Origin: JADLHS01 sp020848635
GTDB lineage: Bacteria > Verrucomicrobiota > Verrucomicrobiia > Limisphaerales > JADLHS01
DNA: 64,000 nucleotides
Assembly (NCBI GenBank): GCA_037044975.1
Contig: JBAOIL010000039.1
Coordinates: 1-64,000, forward strand
Direction of reading: 5' to 3'
Position 1 is the first letter of the stretch. Every line of letters begins with the position of its first letter. The notes beneath the pieces are model-generated. The model did not search any database and was not told where the DNA came from. It saw only the letters and a program-made list of their open reading frames with translations. Positions 50,288 through 61,556 of the stretch are shown here, piece after piece. A program made the translations under genes and the position numbers.

Positions 50288-51309
50288 TGGAAGCACAGCC
50301 CGTAGCAGTCACTACACCACCAGATATCTCCGATCCGGGCAGCCGCCTCGAACGCGTCCTCCGCTCTGGCCGCTTCGCCGTCACCGCGGAGTTGAACCCG
50401 CCCGACAGCGCCGACCCGCAGGAGGTCTTCGACGCTGCGCTCGTCCTTTCCAGCATCTGCGACGGCATCAACGCGGTGGACGCCTCGGGCGCCAACTGCC
50501 ACATGTCGAGCGTCGCCATCTGCGCGCTGCTGACCCGCGCCGGCTACGAGCCGGTCTACCAGGTCTCCTGCCGCGACCGCAACCGCATCGCCATCCAGGG
50601 CGACCTGCTCGGCGCGGCGGCGATGGGGGTGCACAACGTGCTTTGCATCACTGGCGACGACGTCACTGCCGGCGACCAGCCGCAGGCCAAGCGTGTCTTC
50701 GACCTGGACAGCATCCAGTTGCTGCACATGGCGCGTATCATGCGCGACTACGGCGTCTACCTGAGCGGGCGCAAACTGACCGTGCCGCCCAAGATGTTCC
50801 TGGGCGCGGCGGAGAATCCGTTTGCGCCGCCCTTCGCCTGGCGCCCGCACCGGTTGGCCAAGAAGATCGCCGCGGGCGCCGAGTTTATCCAGACGCAGTA
50901 CTGTTTCGACCTGCCGCGCATGCGCCAGTTTATGCAGGGCGTGTGCGATCTGGGCCTCGACAAGAAGGCGTACATTCTGGCCGGCGTAGGCCCGCTGCGC
51001 TCGGCGGGCGCGGCTGAGTTCATGCGCACGAAGGTGCCGGGCGTCTACATCCCGGACGCGGTGGTCGAGCGGCTCAAGGGCGTGCCCAAGAACAAGCAGC
51101 GCGCCGAAGGCAAGAAAATCTGTGTCGAGTTGATCCAGCAGGTGCGCGAGTTGCCGGGCGTGGCTGGCATCCACGTGATGGCCTACCGGCAGGAGGAACT
51201 CGTGGCGGAGATCGTCGAGGAGGCCGGCCTGCTGCCGCGCCCCTTCCGCACCGAGGTTCCGCACGCCCACCGTGAGCGACATATTCCACGCGAGCATACG
51301 CCGCGCTGA
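50287..51309 (+). CDS. metF: Methylenetetrahydrofolate reductase, MetF
   Basis: Catalyses methylene-THF to methyl-THF. Intact 340 residues of the MTHFR TIM barrel: 'SGRFAVTAELNPPDSADPQE', 'ICDGINAVDASGANCHMSSV', 'YEPVYQVSCRDRNRIAIQGD', 'GVHNVLCITGDDVTAGDQPQ', 'GAENPFAPPFAWRPHRLAKK' and 'AGAEFIQTQYCFDLPRMRQF'. This is the acetogen/Chloroflexota-type MetF, clearly unlike the actinobacterial copy at 1762, and it works with MetV. ATG at 50287 is preferred; a GTG one codon earlier is also in frame. Confidence 0.93.
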   Translation: MEAQPVAVTTPPDISDPGSRLERVLRSGRFAVTAELNPPDSADPQEVFDAALVLSSICDGINAVDASGANCHMSSVAICALLTRAGYEPVYQVSCRDRNRIAIQGDLLGAAAMGVHNVLCITGDDVTAGDQPQAKRVFDLDSIQLLHMARIMRDYGVYLSGRKLTVPPKMFLGAAENPFAPPFAWRPHRLAKKIAAGAEFIQTQYCFDLPRMRQFMQGVCDLGLDKKAYILAGVGPLRSAGAAEFMRTKVPGVYIPDAVVERLKGVPKNKQRAEGKKICVELIQQVRELPGVAGIHVMAYRQEELVAEIVEEAGLLPRPFRTEVPHAHRERHIPREHTPR

Positions 51310-51369
51310 GGTGTAATACAGACGAGATGTGCGATGTGCAGAAGAAGACTGTTCCTGTTCAGTAGATTG

Positions 51370-51465
51370 AAATAGAACGCGGATGACGCGGATTGGGCGG
51401 ATGATCGCGGATCAGCAGTGAAATCAGCGTTGATCCGCCCAATCCGCGTTATCCGCGTTCTATTC
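51370..51465. repeat. Hairpin repeat copy B
   Basis: Left end AAATAGAACGCGGATGACGC, right end ATCCGCGTTATCCGCGTTCT, arms of GCGGAT units around a central AGCAGTGAAATCAGCG loop. It fills most of the gap between metF and the methyl-THF methyltransferase gene. Confidence 0.9.
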
Positions 51466-51519
51466 TGACCTTGTCAACGTGAAATTCTACGTTAGTAACC
51501 AGAGGCTTTGGAGGAAAGT

Positions 51520-52422
51520 GTGACGATTACTGTTCTGAGTTCTCCCACCAAAGAAGTGCGCATCGGGCCGGACCAGCCCTTTACGATTATCGGCGAGCGC
51601 ATCAACCCCACGGGACGCAAGAAGCTGGCGGCGGAGATGGCCGCGGGCGATTTCTCGCGCGTGGTCAGCGATGCACTGGCGCAGGTCGCGGCCGGCGCCC
51701 ACATGCTCGACGTCAATGCGGGCATCCCGATGGCCGACGAGCCGGCGATCCTGGCGGCGACGGTGAAACTGGTGCAGTCGATCACCGACGTGCCGCTCTC
51801 GATCGATTCGTCGATTGTGGCTGCGCTGGCGAGCGGGCTTGCAGCCTATCAAGGCAAGGCGCTGGTCAACTCGGTCACGGGTGAAGATGAGCGCCTGGAA
51901 GCGGTGCTGCCGCTGATCAAAAAGTATGGCGCGGCGGTGATCGCCATCTCCAACGACGAGACCGGCATCTCTGAGAATCCTGAGGTGCGGCTGGCGGTGG
52001 CGAAGAAGATCATCGAACGCGCCATGGACCATGGCATCCCGCGCGAGGATGTGCTGATCGACCCGCTGGTCATGCCCATCGGCGCCATGCGCTACGCCGG
52101 GCGCCAGGTCTATGAAATCGTGCGTCGCTGCCGCGATGAACTGAAGGTGAACACCTGCTGCGGCGCCAGCAATGTTTCCTTCGGCCTGCCGGCGCGCGGC
52201 CCGCTCAACGCCACCTTCCTCGCCATGGCCATCGGCGCCGGGCTGACCTCGGCGATCACGAACCCCATCGAGGCGGAGATCAAGCGTGCGATCCTGGCGG
52301 CCGACGTGATGAACGGCAACGACGAGAACTGCCTGACCTGGATCGTGGCAAACCGCGAACCCAAGCCAGAAGGCGAAGAGGCCGGCGGCGGGCGGCGCGA
52401 ACGGCGCACGCGGCGGGGGTAG
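51520..52422 (+). CDS. Methyl-THF:corrinoid methyltransferase (pterin-binding, AcsE/MetH-module type)
   Basis: TIM barrel that moves the methyl of methyl-THF to a corrinoid protein. 'PFTIIGERINPTGRKKLAAE', 'AAGAHMLDVNAGIPMADEPA', 'LSIDSSIVAALASGLAAYQG', 'ALVNSVTGEDERLEAVLPLI', 'KKYGAAVIAISNDETGISEN', 'DVLIDPLVMPIGA', 'CGASNVSFGLPARGPLNATF'. Intact ~300 residues. GTG at 51520 is chosen as GGAGG lies 5 bp before it; an upstream TTG at 51508 would leave no ribosome site. Ends in the same '-RRERRTRRG' basic tail as the homocysteine methyltransferase gene. Confidence 0.92.
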   Translation: MTITVLSSPTKEVRIGPDQPFTIIGERINPTGRKKLAAEMAAGDFSRVVSDALAQVAAGAHMLDVNAGIPMADEPAILAATVKLVQSITDVPLSIDSSIVAALASGLAAYQGKALVNSVTGEDERLEAVLPLIKKYGAAVIAISNDETGISENPEVRLAVAKKIIERAMDHGIPREDVLIDPLVMPIGAMRYAGRQVYEIVRRCRDELKVNTCCGASNVSFGLPARGPLNATFLAMAIGAGLTSAITNPIEAEIKRAILAADVMNGNDENCLTWIVANREPKPEGEEAGGGRRERRTRRG

Positions 52423-52440
52423 TATTGTATGTGAGAGTTC

Positions 52441-52540
52441 AAATAGAACGCGGATGACGCGGATCAAGCGGATTTGCGCGGACACAGCGCCAGCAAAACC
52501 CGCTTAATCCGCAAAATCCGCGTCATCCGCGTTCTATTTC
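52441..52540. repeat. Hairpin repeat copy C
   Basis: AAATAGAACGCGGATGACGC on the left and GCGTCATCCGCGTTCTATTT on the right are exact reverse complements over 20 bases. Central part more diverged. Between the methyltransferase and DUF1638 genes. Confidence 0.92.
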
Positions 52541-52552
52541 TATCTGCCGTAC

Positions 52553-53206
52553 TTGGAATTGCCTGTGGAGCGTGCGACGGGAACGTGTTTGATCATCTGT
52601 GGCGCGCTGGCGCGGGAAGTGCTGGCGCTCAAGGAGCGCCACGACTGGGCGGTGGATGTGGTCGGCGTGCCGGCGACTTTCCACATGATCCCGGCGCGCA
52701 TTGCGCCTGCGGTCGAGCAGCGCATCCTTGCTTTGCGTGAACGCTATGACCGTCTGATCGTGGTCTACGGCGACTGCGGCACCGGCGGCGCACTGGATCA
52801 GATGCTCGACCGGCACGGCATCGAACGGATCGCCGGCCCGCACTGCTACGAGTGGTACGGCGGCAGCCTCTTTCAGAACCTGATGGACGAGGAGCCGGGC
52901 ACCTATTTTCTGACCGATTTCATGGTGCGCCAGTTTCACACGCTGATCGTCAAGTCCATGGGGCTGGATCGTTTTCCAATGTTGAAAGACGACTACTTTG
53001 CCAACTACAAACGGCTGGTCTACCTGGTGCAGAAGCCCGATCCGGTGCTGGTCGAGCGGGCCAAAGCGGCCGCTGCCTATTTGAATCTGCCGTTGGAAAT
53101 CCGGGCAACCGGCTATCATTATCTGGAAGCACGCTTGCTGGCGCTCTTGCAGGGTCAACAGGCTGAAGAATCAATCATTTTTCCCGACACTCAAAGAGGA
53201 GGATAG
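52553..53206 (+). CDS. DUF1638 family protein
   Basis: Conserved protein frequently encoded next to corrinoid methyltransferases; biochemical role unknown. 'TCLIICGALAREVLALKERH', 'WAVDVVGVPATFHMIPARIA', 'YDRLIVVYGDCGTGGALDQM', 'GPHCYEWYGGSLFQNLMDEE', 'GTYFLTDFMVRQFHTLIVKS' and 'EIRATGYHYLEARLLALL'. The invariant-looking G-D-C-G-T-G-G and C-Y-E-W-Y-G motifs suggest a metal or cofactor site. TTG at 52553 or GTG at 52565 could start it. The stop is 4 bp before fhs. Confidence 0.88.
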   Translation: MELPVERATGTCLIICGALAREVLALKERHDWAVDVVGVPATFHMIPARIAPAVEQRILALRERYDRLIVVYGDCGTGGALDQMLDRHGIERIAGPHCYEWYGGSLFQNLMDEEPGTYFLTDFMVRQFHTLIVKSMGLDRFPMLKDDYFANYKRLVYLVQKPDPVLVERAKAAAAYLNLPLEIRATGYHYLEARLLALLQGQQAEESIIFPDTQRGG

Positions 53207-53210
53207 TGGT

Positions 53211-55117
<1,907 letters not shown>

Positions 55118-55118
<1 letters not shown>

Positions 55119-55219
55119 ACCGTGGAATCGACGGATGACGGCGGATTTGACGGATCGGCATGGATTCAAAGAGGAATCCGCGAGAATCCGCCTAATCCGC
55201 GCAAATCCGCGGTTCGATT
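55118..55219. repeat. Hairpin repeat copy D (diverged)
   Basis: Left side GACGGATGACGGCGGATTTG, right side AATCCGCGCAAATCCGCGGT, so unit structure is retained but arm identity is lower. It starts at the fhs stop codon and ends 17 bp before the glycosyltransferase. Confidence 0.8.
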
Positions 55220-55236
55220 TACTCTGCTCTTCCTTC

Positions 55237-56506
55237 ATGGCGCGCATCCTCTTCACCGTGACGCCCGCCGCCGGGCATCTGCACCCGACGATCCCCATTG
55301 CGCTGGCGCTGCAGGCGCGCTGGCCATGACGTGCGCTATTGCACCGGCTTGAGCAAGGTTGCCCTGCTGGAGCGCCAGGGGCTGCCCGCCACGGCCGATC
55401 CTGCGCGGGCGCGCCGACACCCCGGAGCAGATCACCCACCCGGTCGGTGCGGATCGCGACACGTACAACCCGCTGCAGATTCACCGGGAGATTCGCCATT
55501 TCCTCGACCTCATGGAAGATGGCGTCGTCGAGATGGAGGCGCTCATCGCCGGCTGGCGCCCCGACCTGGTGGTCGACCGACTTCTCGACGCCGGTCGGCG
55601 TGGCGCTGGCGAACCGCAACCGGCTGCGTTGGGTGACGACCTGCACCGTGCCGTCCTGCATCCGCACGCAGAGCGGCGTGCCGATCTTTCTGGGCGGGCT
55701 GAGCCGGCCCAGGCACGTTGGCCATCGGCTGCGCGATTGGGGCGGGCGCCTGCTGCACGAGTTGCTGCGCGGCGGGCTGACCCTGGCCTTTCGTGCGCGC
55801 TGGCGCCGGCTGGGCATCACGCTCAACCTGCCCGACGGCGGCGACGGTCTCTATTCGCCACATGCCATCCTGGGGCTGGCGCCCTACGAACTGGAATATC
55901 CGCGCACCGATTGGCCGCCGCAGTTGCACTGGGTCGGCCCGGTGGAGTGGTCGCACGGCGCCTGGGTTGGACGCAGCCAGCCTGCGCTTCCTGGACGGCG
56001 CCGCGCCCACGTTTTTCGTCACCTTCGGCTCGGAGTGGTTTCCGGCGAAGGAGCGGATGCTGCGCATGATCTGCCAGACGCTGAGCGGCCTGGGCGTGCG
56101 CACCGTGGTCACCGGCGGCGGTGCGGTCGATCTCGACGATCTGGATCTGCCCAACGTCCACCGGCTGCCTTACGCGCCCTATCCCGACGTGCTGGCGCGC
56201 GTCGATGCGGTGATCCACCACGGCGGCAGCGGCATCACCTACGCAACGCTGCACGCGGGGCGACCGGCGCTGATCATCCCCGACGGCAAAGACCAGCCCG
56301 ACAACGCGCAGAAGGTGGCGGAGATCGGCGTGGGGCTGCGCCTGAACCGGCGCGCGGCGACGCCGGCGCGGCTGCGCGCCGCGGTGATGCGCCTGCTGCA
56401 CGAGCACCACTTCCATGCCGCCGCACAGCAGATGGCGCAGAAACTGGCGGCCTACGACCCGATTCCCGCCAGCGTGGCGATCATCGAACGCGTCCTGGCA
56501 ACTTGA
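55237..56506 (+). CDS. GT1-family (UGT/MGT-like) glycosyltransferase (frameshifts)
   Basis: GT-B fold glycosyltransferase transferring an activated sugar to a lipid or small molecule. N-terminus 'MARILFTVTPAAGHLHPTIP' and, after an insertion near 55,323, 'GHDVRYCTGLSKVALLERQG'. Middle frame: 'TPVGVALANRNRLRWVTTCT', 'VPIFLGGLSRPRHVGHRLRD', 'ILGLAPYELEYPRTDWPPQL'. C-terminal donor site: 'FFVTFGSEWFPAKERMLRMI', 'DAVIHHGGSGITYATLHAGR' and 'PALIIPDGKDQPDNAQKV'. About four frameshifts between 55,323 and 55,972. Substrate unknown. Confidence 0.85.
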
Positions 56507-56652
56507 CGCAGCGCGTTTTACACCCAACGCCCTGCGGCCATTGCACCGATCGTCTGGTAGAATAGCCTAGGCAGGTGAACCGTGACGCTGGTTGCTTGGC
56601 ATGGAAGTGCAAACGAAAAGTGTGTCACCTAGAAACGAAAGGAACGATTCTT

Positions 56653-57246
56653 ATGAGCGAGCAAGAAACCGCCTCCGTCTATCACATTCTGGCCTTCACC
56701 TTTCCGGGCAAGGATCGCGCGGGCGAGGTCGCCAAGACCCTGAAGATCGGCGCCAAGGATGCCGGCCTGAAGATCGTGGCCGGTGCGGTCATCGAAGTGG
56801 ACGAGCGGGGCAAGACCACCGTGCATCAGCCCGGCCGTGGCGGCATGGGCACTACCCTGGGTCTGGTCATCGGGTGGCGTGCTGGGTCTGATCGGTGGGC
56901 CGGCCGGCCTCCTGGTCTGGGCCGCCGGCGGCGCGCTGATGGGCGGCGTGGCTGGCAAGTACCTGGGCCGCAACCTGCCGCAGGATGCGCTCAAGCAACT
57001 CGGCCAGCAGATGGAACCGAATTCTTCGGCCATTCTGGCGATTGCCGAAGACAAGAACGCCGAGTCGGTCATCAACGGCATGGAGGGCTATAACGCCAAC
57101 ATCGTGACACTGACGGTCGGCGACCAGCTCTCCGGTGAGATTGCGCAGTATGTCGCCGCCGAAGTGGATATGCCCGAAGAGGCTGAGGAAGAAGTAGTCG
57201 AGGGCGAAGCTCGACGCCGGCTGAGGAAGCGCCGAAGGCAGCCTGA
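56653..57246 (+). CDS. DUF1269-like membrane protein (frameshifts)
   Basis: Begins 'MSEQETASVYHILAFTFPGK', then 'DAGLKIVAGAVIEVDERGKT' and 'HQPGRGGMGTTLGLVIG'. After an inserted base near 56,875 a Gly-rich membrane hairpin 'GLIGGPAGLLVWAAGGALMG' follows, then 'LKQLGQQMEPNSSAILAIAE' and an acidic C-terminus ending (repaired) 'PAEEAPKAA' at 57246. The Gly-zipper hairpin and L-I-G/A-E motifs match the DUF1269 family, whose role is unknown; some relatives are stress-induced. Confidence 0.72.
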
Positions 57247-57269
57247 GGATTGGTTCGTTGACAGGATTG

Positions 57270-57367
57270 GAATAGACCGCGGATTTGGCGGATTGCGGCG
57301 GATTTTCGCGGATAAACTACAAAAAATCCGCGTGAATCCGCCGAATCCGCCAAATCCGCGGTCTATT
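57270..57367. repeat. Hairpin repeat copy E
   Basis: GAATAGACCGCGGATTTGGC on the left and CCAAATCCGCGGTCTATT on the right, arms ~40 bp with GCGGAT units, loop AAACTACAAAAA. The right end touches the stop codon of the GH13 gene (57368). Confidence 0.93.
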
Positions 57368-59441
57368 TCAACCCTCCAGTAGATACGACTTCCCACTCAG
57401 CGCGTCGATCTGCACGCGCAGCGCGCCATCGGCGGTCACTTCCCCCTCAACGGCGCCGCTGAGCATCTCCAGCACCGGCCCCGCCGGTGCATCACCCAAC
57501 AGCACCACCTCATCCACCGCTTCCTGGCCGAAGTTCAGCGCCGTCACCTGGAGCCTTGCCCCGTCCGGCAGTTCGTGCACCATCACCAGCAGACCGGGCG
57601 CTGTCACCGCCGGCACGGCGATCTGGCGCGCGGCGTACAGTTGATAACGCTCGCGCACGGCCAGAATATGGCGCAACTGGCTCAAGAACGAGTTCGGCCG
57701 CGCTAACTGGTCTGGGATGGAGCCGTAGAGCGTGCGGGCGCGCGGCAGACCGGCATTCGATTGCGTCGCTGCCGGATTTACGCCCATCAGGTCATAGGCG
57801 CCGCGGTGGATCCAGCGGGTGTCGCCGTCGCCCATGCAACTGCGCAACCGCCTCACGCGGCAGCGGCAGCGCGCCGACCAGGTCCCAGCCGGAGAGGGCA
57901 AAGACGCCCGGCTGCAGCGCGTTGTACATCGCCAGCAGCAGATGCGCCTGCTGAATGCGCGCCACGTCGTCGTCACTCAGGTCTGTCCAGGTCATCGATG
58001 CCCAGCGCCGCCGCGGCGATGCTGGCGCTGGTGCTGGCCACGCCGTTGGTGACAAAGGGCAGGTTGTAGGGCGCGTCCGGCCCGGTGATCCGCGCGTACA
58101 TCTCGGCGCGGATGTGGTCGCGCAGCTCGCCGCCGGTCCAGGTGCGCCCGCCGTAGGTGAACGCGTCGTGCATGGTGCAGCGTCCAGAAGTGGACGAGTT
58201 CGAGCGTCAGCTCGTCGTGGTTCTGCAGCGCGTGCACCAGCGCCGCCGGGTCCACCTGATACTCGTGCATCGTGTGCAGCATCAGGCGCAGGAATTCGGT
58301 GTTGCCGGTGACCAGCGCGTGCTGGCAGGCGGGCCGCGTGATGAAGTCGTAGGCCAGGTCGGCGCCGCCGTGGGACATGGCCGCGATGTCGTCCACGGTG
58401 AGGTTGAGTTCCTGGAAGGTGAACGCGCCGGCCTTGCGCGCCATGCCCGGCGATCAACTGGTTGGCGGTGATCGAGAGCGGGTGCCCTTCCGACCAGGCC
58501 GGCCCTTCCGCACGGCGCTCGACGCCGAGGAAGCCGTTGGCGTCGAGGCGCAACATGCGCGCGCCGAGCACGTCCAGCGAGTGGAGCGCGTCGCCGATGA
58601 TCAGGCGCGGCGCGGCGAAGGTCGGGTCGAGCCAGTTGAGCGTCGGCTGCCCCTCCTTGAAATAGTGCAGGTAGACCCAGCGGCGCTCGACGCCGTCCAC
58701 GCCGCGCACGATGCCGGTGGCGCTCCAGTCGGTCTCCTTCACGCCCGGTTCGTAGAAGATCGTGCGGCGCAGGCGGCCAACGATGTAGCCCTTCTCTGCC
58801 AGTTGATCCACCATGGCCTGCGTCAGGTTGGCCGCATCGCGATCTGCGCCGACTTCCGGCAGCAGCGGCCAGTCCTCCGGTGCGATCTCCACCATGTGGT
58901 AGATGCCCGGATAGTCGCCGTAGCCCAGCTCGGCCAGGCGGAAATCGGCGCCCTTGCCGGTGTGGCCCGGCACCACGTCGTCGATCACGATGGCGCCGTG
59001 GGCCGCCGCGGTGCGGCTCATGGCCGCGTACTCTGCCGCCGCACCGAACGCCGGGTCGATGTCCGTGCCGATGCGGTCGAAGTGGCCGTCGGTCGTCGGC
59101 GTGAAGGTGCGCCCGCGCAGACCGCCGGCCTGCTTCATCGGCCCGGTGTGGATGGCGCGGATGCCGATGTCGGCAAAGGCCTGCCAGAGCGCCGGGTCGC
59201 CCAGCGTGGCCAGCACCGACGCGCCGGGCCGGGTGATGATCGACGCCGGGTACGCGGCGAACCAGACCGACGCCAGCGCCGACGCCGCGCGTGGCTGCGT
59301 CTCGGCGTAGGGATGGCGCCACTGGCGGCCCTGGCCGGTGTAGCGGGCGCCGACTTCCCGCGCCTGGTGGAGCATCGAACGCTCCTCCAGCCAGGCGACA
59401 TAATCGAGCAGAGATTGATCTGGATTGGTGTTGTTGGTCAT
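57368..59441 (-). CDS. GH13 family (trehalose synthase/alpha-amylase-like) enzyme (frameshifts)
   Basis: Alpha-glucan-active TIM-barrel enzyme. 'LLDYVAWLEERSMLHQAREV', 'GRQWRHPYAETQPRAASALA', 'SVWFAAYPASIITRPGASVL', 'QAFADIGIRAIHTGPMKQAG', 'GAIVIDDVVPGHTGKGADFR' (GH13 region I-like D-x-V-x-x-H), 'GARMLRLDANGFLGVERRAE' (nucleophile Asp region), 'ALQNHDELTLELVHFWTL' (region IV-like N-H-D-E). A beta-sandwich C-terminus ends 'VQIDALSGKSYLLEG'. Frameshifts (+1) are near 58,447, 58,180, 57,990 and 57,835. Isomerisation of maltose to trehalose is plausible for this subgroup but is not proven by sequence. Confidence 0.8.
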
Positions 59442-59460
59442 CGCTTCCTCTCCTGTGGTG

Positions 59461-59554
59461 ATAGACCGCGGATTTGGCGGATGAGGCGGATTCACGCGGA
59501 TTCAATCAGAAAATCCGCGTGAATCCGCCTCATCCGCCAAATCCGCGGTCTATT
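59461..59554. repeat. Hairpin repeat copy F
   Basis: ATAGACCGCGGATTTGGCGG and CCGCCAAATCCGCGGTCTAT are exact complements; inner arms also pair (GGATGAGGCGGATTCACGCG with its complement), making a ~44-bp stem with a short loop. Located just upstream of the GH13 start. Confidence 0.95.
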
Positions 59555-59700
59555 TCTGTCTTTGCGTTCAGCTCAGTTTACCAGTTCTGGCGAGTTTTGC
59601 TCAGTTTGCCGGTTGTGATGTTTTGCCTCTGCTGCAAGCTCTGTCTATAATTCGGATTATCGGAATTTCGGAAATATGGAGAACGGAGAGTAAAGCAACC

Positions 59701-59976
59701 ATGACGATCGCTGTGCAGATGCGCGCCAAGGGCAGCTTGACGATTCCTGCCGAACTGCGCGTGAAGTATGGATTCGACGAAGGCGACGTGTTTACGCTGG
59801 TCGAATTGGGCGACGGCAGCTTCCTCGTGACCCCGCGTGTGTCGCTCGTGCCTAAACTCGTGGCGGAAATGGAAGCGCTCCGCACCGCAGCGGGGGTGAC
59901 GCTGGACGATCTGTTGAGCGGTCTGCCGGAAGTGCGGCGAGAGTTGTTCGAGGAGCAGCAGCGTCGATATGAGTGA
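59701..59976 (+). CDS. AbrB/MazE-like antitoxin-type protein
   Basis: 91 residues: 'MTIAVQMRAKGSLTIPAELR', 'VKYGFDEGDVFTLVELGDGS', 'FLVTPRVSLVPKLVAEMEAL' and a C-terminal helix 'DDLLSGLPEVRRELFEEQQR'. SpoVT-AbrB fold with the G-x-L-T-I-P core. Overlaps the following PIN gene by 4 bp (GTGA). Sequence differs from the copy at 49534. Confidence 0.85.
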   Translation: MTIAVQMRAKGSLTIPAELRVKYGFDEGDVFTLVELGDGSFLVTPRVSLVPKLVAEMEALRTAAGVTLDDLLSGLPEVRRELFEEQQRRYE

Positions 59977-60410
59977 AGACACGTCGCCCCCACGCGTACT
60001 TTTTCGACTCTTCGGTGGTGATCGCCGGCGCCTTTTCAGCTACAGGCGCCAGCTATATCCTGCTGCAGCTTACCAGCCTTACCCTGTTGGAAGGGCGCAT
60101 CTCCGCCGAGGTGCGCACCGAAGTGTTGCGCAACGTGACGGCCAAACTGCCTGCGGCGCTGCCGCATCTGCGCGTCCTGCTGGACACGGCGCTCGTCGAG
60201 GGTCCCGCAGTGGCAGATGCGCAGGCGCAAGCGGTGGCGGCCTACGCCGATCCCAAGGATCAGCCGCTGTTGGCGTCAGCCGTGGCGCAGAACTGCCGTT
60301 ATCTGGTGACATTGAATGAGCGAGACTTCTGGCCTCCGCCAGAGTTGATCGGAATCGTGCGGCCTGGCGCCTTGCTGCAAATGTTGCGCACGCAGTTGGC
60401 AGGGCTGTGA
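59973..60410 (+). CDS. PIN-domain putative toxin ribonuclease
   Basis: 145 intact residues: 'RRPHAYFFDSSVVIAGAFSA' (Asp 1), 'LEGRISAEVRTEVLRNVTAK' (Glu), 'YADPKDQPLLASAVAQNCRY' (Asp) and 'LVTLNERDFWPP' (Asp). GTG start overlaps the AbrB stop, so toxin and antitoxin are coupled. A hairpin repeat lies 35 bp beyond its stop. Confidence 0.85.
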   Translation: MKTRRPHAYFFDSSVVIAGAFSATGASYILLQLTSLTLLEGRISAEVRTEVLRNVTAKLPAALPHLRVLLDTALVEGPAVADAQAQAVAAYADPKDQPLLASAVAQNCRYLVTLNERDFWPPPELIGIVRPGALLQMLRTQLAGL

Positions 60411-60444
60411 TTGCGCCATCTTCTAGGAAGCGATCAGCCGGTTG

Positions 60445-60521
60445 AAATAGACCGCGGATGTGGCGGATTCGCGCGGATTCAACCAGAAATCCGCCAAATC
60501 CGCGTCGTCCGCGGTCTATTG
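60445..60521. repeat. Hairpin repeat copy G
   Basis: AAATAGACCGCGGATGTGGC on the left and CCGCGTCGTCCGCGGTCTAT on the right; shortest full copy. Its right terminus contains the TAG stop of the YceI gene (CTA at 60516-60518). Confidence 0.9.
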
Positions 60522-61295
60522 TACCTTCGCCACAAACACCACCGTCACCGTGACGCCGTCCGTCACGCGCAACATGCCGGCGATGTCCGGCGGCTCGAAG
60601 CCGAAGTCGCGCATGTAGATGAGCGTGGTCGCCGTGCCGCTGAGCGTGTCGCCGTCGATGGCCGCGGTCACGTCCCACGTCACCGGCTGCGTGATGTCGC
60701 GGATGGTCAGGTCGCCGCGCACCTGGAAGCTGACCTCTTCGCCCAGCGCCGCATCTGCGGGCATCCCCACGATTTCGGTGGCCACAAACTCGGCCTGCGG
60801 ATAGCGGTCCGATTCGAGCCAGCTTGTGCGCAGGCGTGCATCGCGGCGCGGTCTCGTCGCTCTGGAGCGTGCGCAGGTCAACGGCGAAGCGGTTGTCGCC
60901 GATCTGCACTGCGCCATCGGCGATAGTCAGTGTCAATCTCGCCTTCGATGGCGTTGGTGCTGCCCACGGTGGTGACAAAAGGCACCGGCGCGCCGAGGAA
61001 CTCCTCTTCCACTGCATACTCGGCGCGCGACTGCTCCGGCACGACGACGAAGGTGGCGCGGCCAAGCGTCGGCTGGGCCGTGGCTTCGGGCGCCGTGTCC
61101 ACCGGGTTGACCGGCGGCGCCTCCACCGCATCGCCGACGGCCGCGGCGGGCGCCGGCGCAGCCTCTGCCGCGCGGCGACTCCGCCGCAGGCGCTTCCGCC
61201 GCGGGTGCAGCGGCCGGTGCGCCGGCCGTGGAGCACCCGCCGAGCAGCAGGGCAAACAGCATCATCGCCAGCGGTAGAAGTGTTCGAGGTTGCAT
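60516..61295 (-). CDS. YceI family lipoprotein (frameshifts)
   Basis: Lipocalin-like beta-barrel that binds isoprenoid-type lipids outside the cytoplasm. Lipoprotein signal 'MQPRTLLPLAMMLFALLLGG'-C, an Ala/Pro-rich linker, then 'TFVVVPEQSRAEYAVEEEFL', 'VPFVTTVGSTNAIEGEI', 'VQIGDNRFAVDLRTLQSDE', 'LRTSWLESDRYPQAEFVATE' and 'TQPVTWDVTAAIDGDTLSGT', ending 'VTVTVVFVAKVQ'. Frameshifts are near 60,850, 60,935 and 61,175. The last codon and stop fall inside hairpin repeat G. Confidence 0.87.
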
Positions 61296-61556
61296 CAGGC
61301 TGTCCTTTCCATTCGGTGTGCCGAACTCGTAAATGGGCAACAATCAAAGAAAGTATACCGCATCCCGACTACTTTGGGATGGCGGCAGCAACCGCGGTGG
61401 CACGGAGCGTTGAAACTAATCTCGTCTGCTCGGTCGCCTATTTCTGGCTGTATATCATTGATGGTTCTGTGGCATAATGGACGTAGACATCTGTTGTCGA
61501 AGGCGCTGGTCTTTGCACCAGTGTGGATATGTCGACAGTTTTCGGAGCAAGTACGA

